A DNA stretch of 64,000 nucleotides from Cyanophora paradoxa (taxonomy: Eukaryota > Glaucocystophyceae > Cyanophorales > Cyanophoraceae), in the NCBI GenBank assembly GCA_004431415.1, contig QPMI01000029.1, positions 186,001 to 250,000 of the forward strand. The letters run 5' to 3'. Shown here piece by piece: positions 32,825 through 42,370 of the stretch. The position numbers were made by a program, and so were the translations under genes. The notes below the pieces were generated by a model. That model did not search any database. It was given only the letters and a program-made list of their open reading frames with translations, and had not been told where the DNA came from. The number at the start of each line of letters is the position of its first letter. Position 1 is the stretch's first letter.

Positions 32825-34225
32825 TTACTTTCGCGAACCGGATCTTAGATTTACCCGGGTTTGAGGTGCTGAATATGTCTCTTTTGAGGTCTGGAAGTCT
32901 GTATACCATCTCTGGCTGTTGACTTCTGATAGTTTCTGGGTTCCTGCTATGGTTAACTTCTTTAATTCGCGTTCCGCCTTCCCTTTCTTCTTGGTTCTGG
33001 CTTGTGTTAACGGTTCTTCTGGGACGTCATCCGCTTTTTCGATGCCTTCCTTGCGAATCGCCGAATCGACCCGGGCTTCTTCTTTCGCTTGTTCCAGTGC
33101 ATCCACTGTGGGCGCTTCGTGGTATTCAACACCTTTGATAGGTAACAGTTCGTGGAAAGCGAATCTCCCTTCGACCATTTCGCCGTTCGGGTTTCGCAAC
33201 CGAAACTTGAAACCCTCCCGACCTTCAACAGTATAGACAATTCGCGACCAATTGACACCTTGTTTAGCGAATGGGTTCTTTTCTATTCTCACTCTCACAA
33301 ACATTCCCTGTTTCACACCATCCAAGTAAGCGATCGACTTCTTGAACCTCTCATCTTCTAAACCTATAATCTCTCTATAATGATCTTCCGTGGTCTCTGC
33401 TGGTTTTCTCTTAGTTGCTGAGTGGATGGTATTGTTATAGTTATACTCTATGTCTCCCAATACATCGAAGAATCGCGCTGTGTTGTTTGCTATGCAATAG
33501 TTCGTGATCAATCGTTTGATCTGCTTGTTAAACGCTTCGATTCTACCTTGGCTTCGATGATCTGCGACATCGCTAATCTGGTGGTCTATGAACTTCTTAG
33601 CAAGGTAATTTGTGAACATCGTATTAGTGAATTCGCTTCCGCTGTCACTCTGAACGCGAGCGATAGGTCGTGGAACTCTTCGTTGTAACTGTTCAAACGC
33701 CGCAAGTGCCGTAAGAGCGCTCTTATCTCTCATCGGAATGATGTAACCGGTGCGTAAGGTCGATTCCATCGCGGACATGAACGTATCGTAACCGTCGTTT
33801 TGGTTCTTGTATGCAGGGAAAAAGAGAAGATCGATTACGTAAGTATCGAGAGGTTGCCGAATCGGAATCATCGGGTCTCTCTTTCTTGAAAGAGTCGGTG
33901 CGTTTATCTGAACGACTTCCTGTTTATCATACCATTCTCTCATCTTCTTGTAATCCTCCTCTGGTAGTTCCTTTCTCATTGCTCCGAATCCCTTGTAACC
34001 TGTGCGCGGATCGTAAAACTTCTTCGCGATCTTCGATTCTTTTGTTACAGTCTCAGTAGGCAATGCCTTCGGGATCAGTTGTTTAACCATCTCAGACTTC
34101 TTTAAGATTCGTGTGTTCTTCTCTTCGACCGGAATAGTGATTGGTAGCATGTTCCCTTGGTCTTCTTTCATGCTCTTCTTTACGATTTTAGGAACAGGTC
34201 GCAATCCTATCTGTGCTGAGGGCAT
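32825..34225 (-). CDS. DDE integrase (retroviral-type, rve)
   Basis: A 466-residue integrase of the kind carried by Polintons and several virophages. The catalytic core spans about residues 145-290: the first Asp in DTYVIDLLFFP, the second in VQSDSGSEF, and the Glu in GRIEAFNKQIKR, with roughly 35 residues between the last two, as in the D,D-35-E family. The C-terminal region (FAKQGVNWSRIVYTVEGREG) resembles the chromodomain/SH3-like part of such enzymes. It would insert the linear genome into host DNA, using the terminal inverted repeats. It lies directly beside the polymerase on the same strand, as in element 1, and is intact. Confidence 0.9.
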   Translation of the reverse strand: MPSAQIGLRPVPKIVKKSMKEDQGNMLPITIPVEEKNTRILKKSEMVKQLIPKALPTETVTKESKIAKKFYDPRTGYKGFGAMRKELPEEDYKKMREWYDKQEVVQINAPTLSRKRDPMIPIRQPLDTYVIDLLFFPAYKNQNDGYDTFMSAMESTLRTGYIIPMRDKSALTALAAFEQLQRRVPRPIARVQSDSGSEFTNTMFTNYLAKKFIDHQISDVADHRSQGRIEAFNKQIKRLITNYCIANNTARFFDVLGDIEYNYNNTIHSATKRKPAETTEDHYREIIGLEDERFKKSIAYLDGVKQGMFVRVRIEKNPFAKQGVNWSRIVYTVEGREGFKFRLRNPNGEMVEGRFAFHELLPIKGVEYHEAPTVDALEQAKEEARVDSAIRKEGIEKADDVPEEPLTQARTKKKGKAERELKKLTIAGTQKLSEVNSQRWYTDFQTSKETYSAPQTRVNLRSGSRK

Positions 34226-34252
34226 CTTTACTTTATTTTCAATATATTAATA

Positions 34253-34414
34253 ATGGACGAGCCGGTTTGGACAGAACACCCGAAACCAAACTACTTTGCG
34301 ATCGATCCAAATGATCCTGGTTTAAGGTGCATATGGTTGTTACATCTGATCCGAGGTTTGCTGCTTCTTGGGGATCGAAAAAATAAAAAGAGAAGTATTG
34401 AACAAGTATATTAA
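34253..34414 (+). CDS. Possible small protein in the integrase-polymerase gap
   Basis: The 185-base gap between integrase and polymerase holds a plus-strand frame of 53 codons starting MDEPVWTEHPKPNYFAIDPN with a central hydrophobic segment (CIWLLHLIRGLLLLG) and a basic tail (DRKNKKR). Its stop overlaps the polymerase stop tail-to-tail by four bases and an AT-rich tract (CAATATATTAATA) precedes its ATG. The equivalent gap in element 1 is only three bases, so the segment is specific to element 2. A small single-pass membrane protein is possible; no family recognised. Confidence 0.4.
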   Translation: MDEPVWTEHPKPNYFAIDPNDPGLRCIWLLHLIRGLLLLGDRKNKKRSIEQVY

Positions 34415-37400
34415 AGACCAAATGGAATGCTGTGAATGCCGTCGGCTGATATCTTCCGTTTGCTATCGAGTTGGTTTAGAGCGACCCTTCTGCTCTCCAA
34501 GTCATATAAGTTGTGGTCTTGCCTTCGCTTGTTTGTTACTGATACTGTTTTTATGATGCCTTCAAACAGACATCTCTTAAAGTCGTCAAAATGAACCTCC
34601 TTCGAGGAAGTCCCCGACATCTTTACTCTTTCGTTGGTCTCAGTTCTGAAAGCATAGAGTTTCGATCTCAGACCCACATACTCCATGATCTTTGCATTTG
34701 GAAACTCATTCTTATATTTACCAGGAACCATGCGGTTTTTGATACTCACGAGAGGATGGGATTTATCGTAATTGCTCCTATCGAGATACTCACCTATCTC
34801 TTTCATATCTTCATTGAGATTATTTGTTTTCAAGAACAAACAGAACGAATCGGTATCGTGGAACAGTAGTTTGGCGGTTTCCCACTTCTTCCTTACCACA
34901 TCATAGAAGAATCGATAATTATGGAGTTTCGCGAAATCCAAAACGAAAGCGCCAATTGCTACGGGTTTATCTAAATTAACATGCTTCGAATACATCTCGA
35001 AGGCAACTGCGTTTTCGTTTAATACATTGGTCGCCTTGATAAGCGGACTTGCTGCGTATTTCTTACAGAGTTTCTCACTGTTAGCGATCTTGACAGTTGA
35101 GCGACCCCTGCAAGATTCCAAGCATTTACCATAAATCGCATTGTTCATTAGTTTAAAGAAGTCGCTTTCGAAATGGTTGGTAGATTCGTGCCTGAGTAGA
35201 GTATTCAGACCAATGTAAGATCTCATGAATGGGGAGGTAGCGAATGAGAGAACTTTATGTATCTTTTTTAGAATGACACCCTTTTTAACGATGTAGTTAA
35301 GAAGAGGTCGAGCAATCACGTATTTATTCTTGGGCGTAAATGTCGCCGTAAGTTTGGGGTCTTTGCTGATCTTTTCGCCCGTCAGATCTAATAGTTTATT
35401 TTGATAATCACCAAGCATCTCATTGGTTATCACTTCTTTATTCACAATCAGTGGGAAATCGTAATGATCTTCAAGAGTTGTGGGGTATTCAAGATCAACT
35501 TCAATAAATGCGCTTCGTCCCTCTACCTCTTTAAGTGCCTCTGTGATGTCTTCCCATCGATAATCTCCGATGGGTAGTGGTTGACTGAGAGCATAACCAT
35601 AAAGATTATTCGCATCCAACAATACTATATGATCGTCGGCATTCTCTACCTTTGCGTATCGTGTGGGCATGGTAGCAAATCCACCTCTAATGGCTCTCTC
35701 AACAAATTCGTATTTCTCTACATCATCGATTAGTTCAATCTTAACTTTCGTATGTTTGAGCATAGCGTCCCAAGAGAGACCCGGTGCGCTAACGTAATGT
35801 GCGGGATCCAATCCGTATTGAGAAAACGCCAATTTGCGGAATGCTTCAAACTTTCTCATTAAATCACCCACATCCACAGATTGGAAATCCATGAAATGGG
35901 AAGCATCAATGAACTTCCACATGCCCCATTGAAGCGACAGGTATTGATCGAAATTCTTGCTTAGAATCTCAACACGTAGTTTATCGTCTTGTTGGGCGAT
36001 TTTGCGGAATATTCCATGCCCGCATTCATCCATGTGATCGACCACGATAGCTACCTTTGTTTGTTTAGAGATTCGCCGGTGGAGGTTACAGTTTCGGCAT
36101 GCCTTTCCGATGAAATCGCCGGATTGGTGACAATGATCGCGAACCGGGAAGTTTTCGTGGGTGAATCTCTGAGAGCAAATATAACAGTGTTTTGTTATCT
36201 TGTATTCCGCCTTCTGATCGTCTGTGAGTGGATGCATCGGAATATTTCTAAACAGCGTTTCAACGATTTCGGGTCTGATATCTTGGAGAGTAGCAAAGAG
36301 AGAACCAAGTGGATCGGTTCCCTCGAAATGGTATGCTCTCACTTCGAGTCCCATTACCACTCTCAGTGAAACCGCTTTAATCTCACGTTTACTCCTCTGA
36401 GCATCGATAGCAACTGAATGATCTTCAACTTTAACATAACAGATCACAGGAAGCCACACGGTTTTACGTAGATGTTGCAGACCGAATTCAATTACGCTTC
36501 CCGCTTTCGGGCATTTGCCTTTGCTCTCCCTCCAATCAATGCAGCGATTCGCTTCAATATGCAGGTCTAATTTCTCCTGAGTTCTAAAACGAGACAGACA
36601 GGTTTCACAGTAATAAATGCGACCATCACATGCTTTATCAAACGTAGTTTTCAGAAGACGACTAAAAGACATGATAGTGATGTAGTGTCCCCGATCATCT
36701 TCGGTGTTTTCGATAAGTAAAAGGTTTATCTTGGTCTTTCTCCTTGGGTTACTTGATTGATGGAGAGGAAAGAAACACTCTTTGGCGTTATCGGCTCCGT
36801 AAATGTTAATAGATAGATCGGGGTTCAGTTCTTCGAATCGATCGATTACCTCAGCATCACATGCAACGGGAAACTGAATACCATCGAAATTGAGTTCATT
36901 TAACCATCGGCGGTATTGGTTCGGTTCGTTGCTCTTGTGTTTGTTAATGTCCTTTCGATGCAGGTAAGCCAAAATCGCATACTTGAAGCAATCTTGACCG
37001 TCGATATTCTTAACGTTCACCGTTGCCTTCTTGGATGCGATCCATTCGGGAGTTGCGAAAAAACAACCACCCACAGGTGCGTATGACATGATTACACCTC
37101 TTAAAATTTCGATCTTCTCTAAACGGTAACTATCCACTTGCGTCATCTCCTCTTGCATTTTCTGTAACGCTTTGCGAACTTCTGTGTCTATGTTGCGGGA
37201 TCGGGTAATTACGAAATAATCGCTGTAAATGAATTTGGTGATATAGATGCGCGGATTACCTACTTTGGTAAATTTGCAAACGAAAGTCAGACGGACTTTA
37301 ACGGCTCTCAGTTGATCTAAGCGGGTTCTAATGCGTTGCGGTAGACTTGGTGCGATTCTTTCGAGAAATTCGATAGCATCCACGACAACTTCGTTTCGGG

Positions 37401-37692
37401 CGCGATAGGTTAACCACGAATACGCTTGATTCATTGCTTGACCATCTTCAATATCCGGTTCAATTGCTCCTAATCTCTGTCCTTCATCCATAAACTCCTC
37501 CATTCTCTGCATGCGATCGTAGAGGTCATTTGCAATCTCAGTGAGTTGACCTAATCGCGGTCGTCTATCTAAGATGGCGGCTTCTCTATCATATTCCGCT
37601 TCGGTGATCTCACCTGTAACTAAGAGAGTTCCTAACAATCCAAGTATTTCATTTTTCTTTTCTTTGATCAGTCTGTTCGTTTGGCGGGGCAT
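34411..37692 (-). CDS. Protein-primed family B DNA polymerase (pPolB)
   Basis: A 1093-residue intact polymerase. An N-terminal region of about 450 residues carries the Polinton-type VNVKNIDGQDCFKYAILA and GHYITIMSFSRLL blocks. Two zinc-binding stretches follow: YYCETCLSRF..HIEANRC, and CYICSQRFTHENF with VRDHCHQSGDFIGKACRNC, the latter resembling an endonuclease VII-like treble clef. The polymerase core shows motif A (LLDANNLYGYALSQ), motif B (KLMNNAIYGKCLES) and motif C (FHDTDSF). The family replicates linear dsDNA from protein-linked ends. The start at 37692 (MPRQTNRL) matches element 1. It is the same strand as the integrase, likely one transcription unit with the small gene 37714-38022. 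Confidence 0.9.
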   Translation of the reverse strand: MPRQTNRLIKEKKNEILGLLGTLLVTGEITEAEYDREAAILDRRPRLGQLTEIANDLYDRMQRMEEFMDEGQRLGAIEPDIEDGQAMNQAYSWLTYRARNEVVVDAIEFLERIAPSLPQRIRTRLDQLRAVKVRLTFVCKFTKVGNPRIYITKFIYSDYFVITRSRNIDTEVRKALQKMQEEMTQVDSYRLEKIEILRGVIMSYAPVGGCFFATPEWIASKKATVNVKNIDGQDCFKYAILAYLHRKDINKHKSNEPNQYRRWLNELNFDGIQFPVACDAEVIDRFEELNPDLSINIYGADNAKECFFPLHQSSNPRRKTKINLLLIENTEDDRGHYITIMSFSRLLKTTFDKACDGRIYYCETCLSRFRTQEKLDLHIEANRCIDWRESKGKCPKAGSVIEFGLQHLRKTVWLPVICYVKVEDHSVAIDAQRSKREIKAVSLRVVMGLEVRAYHFEGTDPLGSLFATLQDIRPEIVETLFRNIPMHPLTDDQKAEYKITKHCYICSQRFTHENFPVRDHCHQSGDFIGKACRNCNLHRRISKQTKVAIVVDHMDECGHGIFRKIAQQDDKLRVEILSKNFDQYLSLQWGMWKFIDASHFMDFQSVDVGDLMRKFEAFRKLAFSQYGLDPAHYVSAPGLSWDAMLKHTKVKIELIDDVEKYEFVERAIRGGFATMPTRYAKVENADDHIVLLDANNLYGYALSQPLPIGDYRWEDITEALKEVEGRSAFIEVDLEYPTTLEDHYDFPLIVNKEVITNEMLGDYQNKLLDLTGEKISKDPKLTATFTPKNKYVIARPLLNYIVKKGVILKKIHKVLSFATSPFMRSYIGLNTLLRHESTNHFESDFFKLMNNAIYGKCLESCRGRSTVKIANSEKLCKKYAASPLIKATNVLNENAVAFEMYSKHVNLDKPVAIGAFVLDFAKLHNYRFFYDVVRKKWETAKLLFHDTDSFCLFLKTNNLNEDMKEIGEYLDRSNYDKSHPLVSIKNRMVPGKYKNEFPNAKIMEYVGLRSKLYAFRTETNERVKMSGTSSKEVHFDDFKRCLFEGIIKTVSVTNKRRQDHNLYDLESRRVALNQLDSKRKISADGIHSIPFGL

Positions 37693-37713
37693 CTTTGCTA
37701 TAAAGGAACATTT

Positions 37714-38022
37714 TTATTTTGGATTTTGAACGCGTTTTGAAAGTTTATCTTGAAGTCGCTTTCGTGCATGGTTCACATCATGGCGACCCTGTCCCGCTCT
37801 CATTTCCTCGAAATCATTTGCGCACTGGTGGCCTCTTCCATTTTCGCAGTATCTATCTAATTTCTTTCTGAAATGCCTGGGCATCTGATCATATTTACAT
37901 CCTCCTTTCTCCAAGATCAACCGAAGCACTTTTTTTCTTTGCTCTGCATCTGTCAGAACTGGATCAGATCCAAAGCATTCATGATTGAGTCGGGCGAAAT
38001 CTTCTTTTGAGAATGTGGTCAT
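37714..38022 (-). CDS. Hypothetical protein
   Basis: A 102-residue basic protein (MTTFSKEDFARLNHECFG..) with an acidic-helical first half and a basic K/R-rich C-terminus (HARKRLQDKLSKRVQNPK). Two cysteine/histidine pairs (CENGRGHQC) could bind a metal. It ends 21 bases before the polymerase start and begins just beside the internal terminal-repeat copy. I do not recognise it. A nucleic-acid-binding or terminal-protein role can be imagined from position and charge, but is not supported further. Confidence 0.55.
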   Translation of the reverse strand: MTTFSKEDFARLNHECFGSDPVLTDAEQRKKVLRLILEKGGCKYDQMPRHFRKKLDRYCENGRGHQCANDFEEMRAGQGRHDVNHARKRLQDKLSKRVQNPK

Positions 38023-38082
38023 TGTGGTGCTCTTGGATCACATCTCTGAAATCGCGTCATTTTTTGTAGGCGCTTGTAGGCA

Positions 38083-38262
38083 GTTAGGCACTTCTTAATC
38101 GAGAATTAAAAAGAAGTCCCAAATACATCAACTTGTGTTTTTCAAAACGTTGATTTTATTTTTTATAGAGAGTTTCCAGGAAAGGTGCCTAAGTGCCTAA
38201 CGTCAATTAAAAGTGCCTAACCTCAATTGAAAAGTGCCTACTTCAATTATTCAAGTGCCTAC
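38083..38262 (+). repeat. Internal copy of part of the terminal inverted repeat
   Basis: About 180 bases match the inner part of the left terminal repeat (22028-22209) in the same orientation: TTAGGCACTTC, TAATCGAGAATTAAAAAGAA, a long central block, and three to four GTGCCTAAC words. Small differences show it is an older or diverging copy. It lies between the polymerase/integrase module and the helicase/capsid module. Confidence 0.85.
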
Positions 38263-38326
38263 TGTCCATTTCCAGTAAGGTATAAAAAAGAATGTATATA
38301 GAAATCAGAATCATAACAGAAGTATT

Positions 38327-40721
38327 TTACTCATCATCATCATCAAACTCAACAACAGTAGGTGTCTTATCAATCTTCTTCACACCCTTGTAGCCACGAT
38401 CATAACCAGTTCCAACCTTCTTGCGAACTGCATTCTTGTCATATTTCGCTCCAAGCAAACCCATCACAGTTTTAATGCGATTTGCAGACATATTCAGTCT
38501 CAGTTGCTTGATCTCTTGCTCAACCATCTTGGAAGTTACAGAGTCGGATGAATTTCGAGTGAATTCGAACACTGATCTGATCAGAGACATTTCATCACCT
38601 GCATCTTCCCGGAATTCATTAATATCCTCAGCAACCTTCCCAGACACCACGAATTTCTGAGATTTGTAGGCTTCAAACACCATCCATTCGAATGCTCTAA
38701 TTATCTCAGGACTTTTTAGCAGAACACTCTTGATATCTTCCGAAGCCAATCTCACACAAGGAGAGTTCATTTCCTCAACAGTCTTTTGATCAACGAATTT
38801 GTGGGGTGCTTGAACAATACCATGGTTTGAAGGGTATCAGATGGGGAAATGGGTGGAACATCATTCATGATCATCCACAAACGACTTTGGAGGCGAATAT
38901 TGACCTCATTTTCATAAAGAACACGCATGCATTGAACATCACCACCAGATTCCTTCTTTTTGATCATTGCACCATTCACCTTAATATTTGTGTTTGAGAC
39001 ATCGAATTTCATCTCTTGGGTGAATGTCAGACGACGAAATTCACAAGGTTTCATCCACTTTAACTTGGAGGTATCGTTGTCATCTGAGTTCTTATTCAGC
39101 AAGAATGCCTCCCCACTGATGGTGTGCACATATCCACTTCCCCAGGTATTTTCATTGAGATTCACATAAACCCCCTTACCACAATTGCGTTCACCAATTG
39201 ATAATCCCCACTGTTTATCTTCGTATTTCCCAGCCATTGCACGAGCTGTGAATTCCAGAGCAGAAGAAATCGAATCATTTCCGAAAACGGGTTCCAGAAT
39301 CTTGTCGAAAAGGGTTTGAATATCCGAATCAGATGGCTTGATCACATATCCATCTTTGTCAACATGAAGATCCCTCTCAATTCGAGTGGTAGAATAGATC
39401 TTGTCACATTTGTCCCATGGTGTGAGCTTCTTTGTCTCGAAATCATACACACCATTTCGGTAGCACAATTTCCCAATGGTCGATGACCACATAATATCAT
39501 TGTAGAACACACGATTATTGGGCAGAAATGCTTTGGCTGTCTTGATAATTCGATCTGCCCCAGTAAGATTGGTAGAATATGGCTTCAAGTTACCTTTGTC
39601 ATCTTCCTTGAACATGAAGCACTGCATGCACAATTTCAACATTATATTGTAGACCATTGTGGAATCATCAGTCCACAGAAAATCGTCTGTCTGAGCGAAT
39701 ATACGACCATCAGACATGACCACTCGCCCCTCAATCGATTTAACAAATGTGAGAGCAGCTTCACGATCATCCCGAACAATATTAAGAGGAGAGGATACAC
39801 TTTTTGAATTTGTTGGAATCGTAAATCCTTGATCCATTGGTTTAATCATCAACTCAATCTTGTAGCCAGTGACATTCTCAATATACTTGGTAGCATCACA
39901 GAGAATATCGTGGAGACGAGTTTCGGGTAATTCAGGGGCTTTTCAACCATGCAACCATCATAAACGAGAACGCCAACTTTTACAGCAAGTGAGGTTAAAT
40001 ACTGACAAAGCGCAATCAGACATTCATTCTCCAATTTGCAGAGAACCATATTAATGGTTGAACCAAAGATGTTATACTCCTTCTTTCGCTTGCAAATCAA
40101 GAAGAAGTTGTGGTTTTCGGGCATGCTTGCAATTTGAGCGTGAATTCCTGTGATTTCGTTCTTAACTGCTTTGAACTTGGGGTGGTTCAGCAGCTCCTTG
40201 TTATCAATTGAGCCCCCACCCCCGTTTACAACAGAAAGAAACGCTTTCTTGATATCTTCGCGAGAAAGTCCCGATTTCTTGCTTATATCAGCAATGATAC
40301 TATCACGATTGTCGACATAATCAGCGAGACCCTCACAAACGATTTCATTTTTTTCACAATACTGAATGAGAAGTGTGGGATGCGCATTTTTCATATCGAT
40401 ATCGTAGTAGAAATCGCGAGCAAGAGTGTGGCGGAATTCTCTGGGCATTCCTTGCATTGATGCTTGCTTCTTCTTGATGTGTTCAAGATTCACGAAATAA
40501 CGACCAGTATTATGTTTGCATTGATGATATTTAACTTCAATGCGCCCATCTCGCTTCAAATCCTTGAAATAACGTTGGAGAAGGGTGAGAGTAGCTGTTG
40601 CATCAATATCAGGTCGATACTCCAAAGTCTCGAAATTATCAATCAGGTATTTGAGAGTGGAGCGATCCACCTTCTCAAAGAGAGCGATTTTAAGTCCGTT
40701 CGGTTGCTGAGAGTTGAACAT
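38327..40721 (-). CDS. TV-Pol-like domain plus SF3 helicase, two frameshifts
   Basis: Three abutting open frames (39849-40721, 38767-39852, 38327-38770) encode successive parts of one protein of about 800 residues. The first has FYYDIDMKNAHPTLLIQYC, VVNGGGGSID and VLVYDGCMVEK, the arrangement I associate with the TV-Pol family of viral/transposon polymerases. The second holds the SF3 helicase: Walker A in GERNCGKG and downstream WMIMNDVPPISPSD. The third is the typical D5 C-terminal tail (RAFEWMVFEAYK). Reading continues out of frame past each junction: one break near 39930, one near 38810 (a TTCAA where one more base would keep frame). Either recent inactivation or consensus errors. Role: replicative primase/polymerase-helicase. 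Confidence 0.7.
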
Positions 40722-40920
40722 CTTGGGGTCTTCTTATACTTAATGGAGAAAAGAGTTTCTCCGGATTCCTGTCATTTTTTGGCGGCTAACCTTTAAGTGG
40801 TTGATATCTCTTCAATTACCAAAAACGGCAATCGGGAGATGGTATGGGATCTATCGAAGCATATCGATAGACCGCTCGAAAAATGAGTAATTGGGTTCAG
40901 CGGTCAAATGGGTATTTCCC

Positions 40921-41157
40921 TTAATACTTTCGTGGACGTCCCCGCGACTTGTTTTCGATTCCCTCCCGCTCCTTACGACGATAATATGAAGCGAGCGATT
41001 GCGCCTTCTTATACTCCCGATAAACCGGGTCTTCGTTGTAGAGCGTTCGCTTCCTGAGAGCATCTCTCATCTTGTAATTGGCGCGGGTCTCATCTTCTTC
41101 ATCAACAAATTCTATTACACTCACCGTATCTTCGGTAATATGAATTACTGTCTCCAT
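40921..41157 (-). CDS. Small basic protein with AT-hook-like tail
   Basis: A 78-residue protein with an acidic first third (HITEDTVSVIEFVDEEDE) and a basic remainder ending in RGRPRKY, a match to the AT-hook core GRP flanked by basic residues. It therefore may bind AT-rich DNA, such as the element's own genome. A TATATATAAAG box and the element's GGTAAAAGATTTTCTC motif lie directly upstream (41164-41192). No homologue recognised. The 200 bases between it and the helicase gene contain no supported gene. Confidence 0.55.
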   Translation of the reverse strand: METVIHITEDTVSVIEFVDEEDETRANYKMRDALRKRTLYNEDPVYREYKKAQSLASYYRRKEREGIENKSRGRPRKY

Positions 41158-41163
41158 GTTCCA

Positions 41164-41192
41164 CTTTATATATAGTTGAGAAAATCTTTTAC
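41164..41192 (-). promoter_or_regulatory. Promoter-like motif of element 2
   Basis: The minus strand reads GGTAAAAGATTTTCTCAACT followed by TATATATAAAG immediately upstream of the AT-hook gene. The first box recurs exactly as GGTAAAAGATTTTCTCA upstream of the gene starting at 47203, so it is a candidate viral promoter element, related in style to that in element 1. Confidence 0.5.
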
Positions 41193-41365
41193 CACTCTGT
41201 ATTATGCGTTACGTCTTTAAGTATTTTATGGCGTCATTTTTTGGTGACCAAAGCCAGTTGGTGTCTACGTTCTTCAATTGCAGATTTAACAGCGTAAATC
41301 CTTCGTTTCGATAGTATGATGGAGTAGATCTCTTCGAGTGACATTTGATACCATAACCAAAGATA

Positions 41366-41584
41366 TTATTTATGATCGTTTTGCGCAAACGATCGGCGAC
41401 GGACAGTCTCAGTTTCCGTAACGGTGACTGTCTCAGTTGTTATCGAATCTTGTGATTGCCTTCGCCCTCCATCGCTTTCACCATCTGAGAAATCCATTTC
41501 GAATTTCGTATCGCAGCAGTCATTATGACAATCGGTTACGCAATGCATCTCAAACATCTCAATGATCTTTTTCAGAAACTCCAT
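41366..41584 (-). CDS. Hypothetical cysteine-rich small protein
   Basis: A 72-residue protein starting MEFLKKIIEMFEMHCVTDC at the ATG at 41584. It has a short amphipathic helix, a Cys/His cluster (CVTDCHNDCC) that may bind a metal or form disulfides, and a Ser/Thr/Glu-rich tail with TVTVTETETV. It lies between the AT-hook and coiled-coil genes on the same strand. No family recognised. Confidence 0.45.
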   Translation of the reverse strand: MEFLKKIIEMFEMHCVTDCHNDCCDTKFEMDFSDGESDGGRRQSQDSITTETVTVTETETVRRRSFAQNDHK

Positions 41585-41610
41585 CAATTTCCTCTAATAA
41601 ACAGAGAAAT

Positions 41611-42342
41611 TTATAACCAAACTCTCCGCTTGTATGCTGTGGGTGCAACACCTTTATCAACTTCCGCTTTGGTAGCGCCAGGTTCAACTGTTCCCTTTTG
41701 GGTCTTTGTCTTCAACTCATCTACCGCTTGTTCGTCAATTTGAGTTTCCTTCTTACCAATGAATTGTTTATCGGGAACACCAGTAATACCCATTCGGAAT
41801 ACTTCTTTGCGCAGCATTTCCTTGATTTTAGCGCGTTCTTTCTTCTCAGTTACATACTGTTCAAGAGCGCTTGATTTCGCTTCCAGATCCTTTAATTTAG
41901 CGGTCATCTCATCCCATTGCGCTCTCTGGATTCGGTGGATGTTTTGAGTTGGCGCAACCTTGTAAGTAACTTCACCAGCCATCGATTGAATTACCTTATC
42001 GGATTCTTTGGAAACACCTTCACCCTTGCGAGCGAGTGAAAGATCTTTTAGACCAAGTTCACGATCGTCGGCAGCACCGATAATTCGACGCGCACCTTCA
42101 CCGACCGCCTTCATCTTCGAGACTTCCGGCGAAATGTTCAGTTGCTCACTTTGGGAGGTCTGCGGCGCTTTATCACCGGGCGCTTCTTCATACGCCGCAT
42201 TTAAGGGGTCTTCTTCCTGTTGCGATGGTTTCACTTCGCTCATTCCGTTGAATTTCATCGGTGTAGTGTTGAGAGATCCATTACTTTCACCGCCGGAATA
42301 TGACATAGCACCAGCGGGAACACCTCTACGTTTCGGCGGCAT
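41611..42342 (-). CDS. Hypothetical protein with coiled coil, capsid-module neighbour
   Basis: A 243-residue protein of biased composition: a disordered first 100 residues rich in S, G, E, P and Q, then a helical region with probable coiled coil at about residues 140-175 (AKLKDLEAKSSALEQYVTEK) and a charged tail ending YKRRVWL. It follows the packaging ATPase by 28 bases on the same strand, so it may be a minor virion or scaffolding protein (inference from position). I recognise no domain. Confidence 0.55.
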   Translation of the reverse strand: MPPKRRGVPAGAMSYSGGESNGSLNTTPMKFNGMSEVKPSQQEEDPLNAAYEEAPGDKAPQTSQSEQLNISPEVSKMKAVGEGARRIIGAADDRELGLKDLSLARKGEGVSKESDKVIQSMAGEVTYKVAPTQNIHRIQRAQWDEMTAKLKDLEAKSSALEQYVTEKKERAKIKEMLRKEVFRMGITGVPDKQFIGKKETQIDEQAVDELKTKTQKGTVEPGATKAEVDKGVAPTAYKRRVWL

Positions 42343-42370
42343 TGTATATTTATAACATACAGAGATAATT

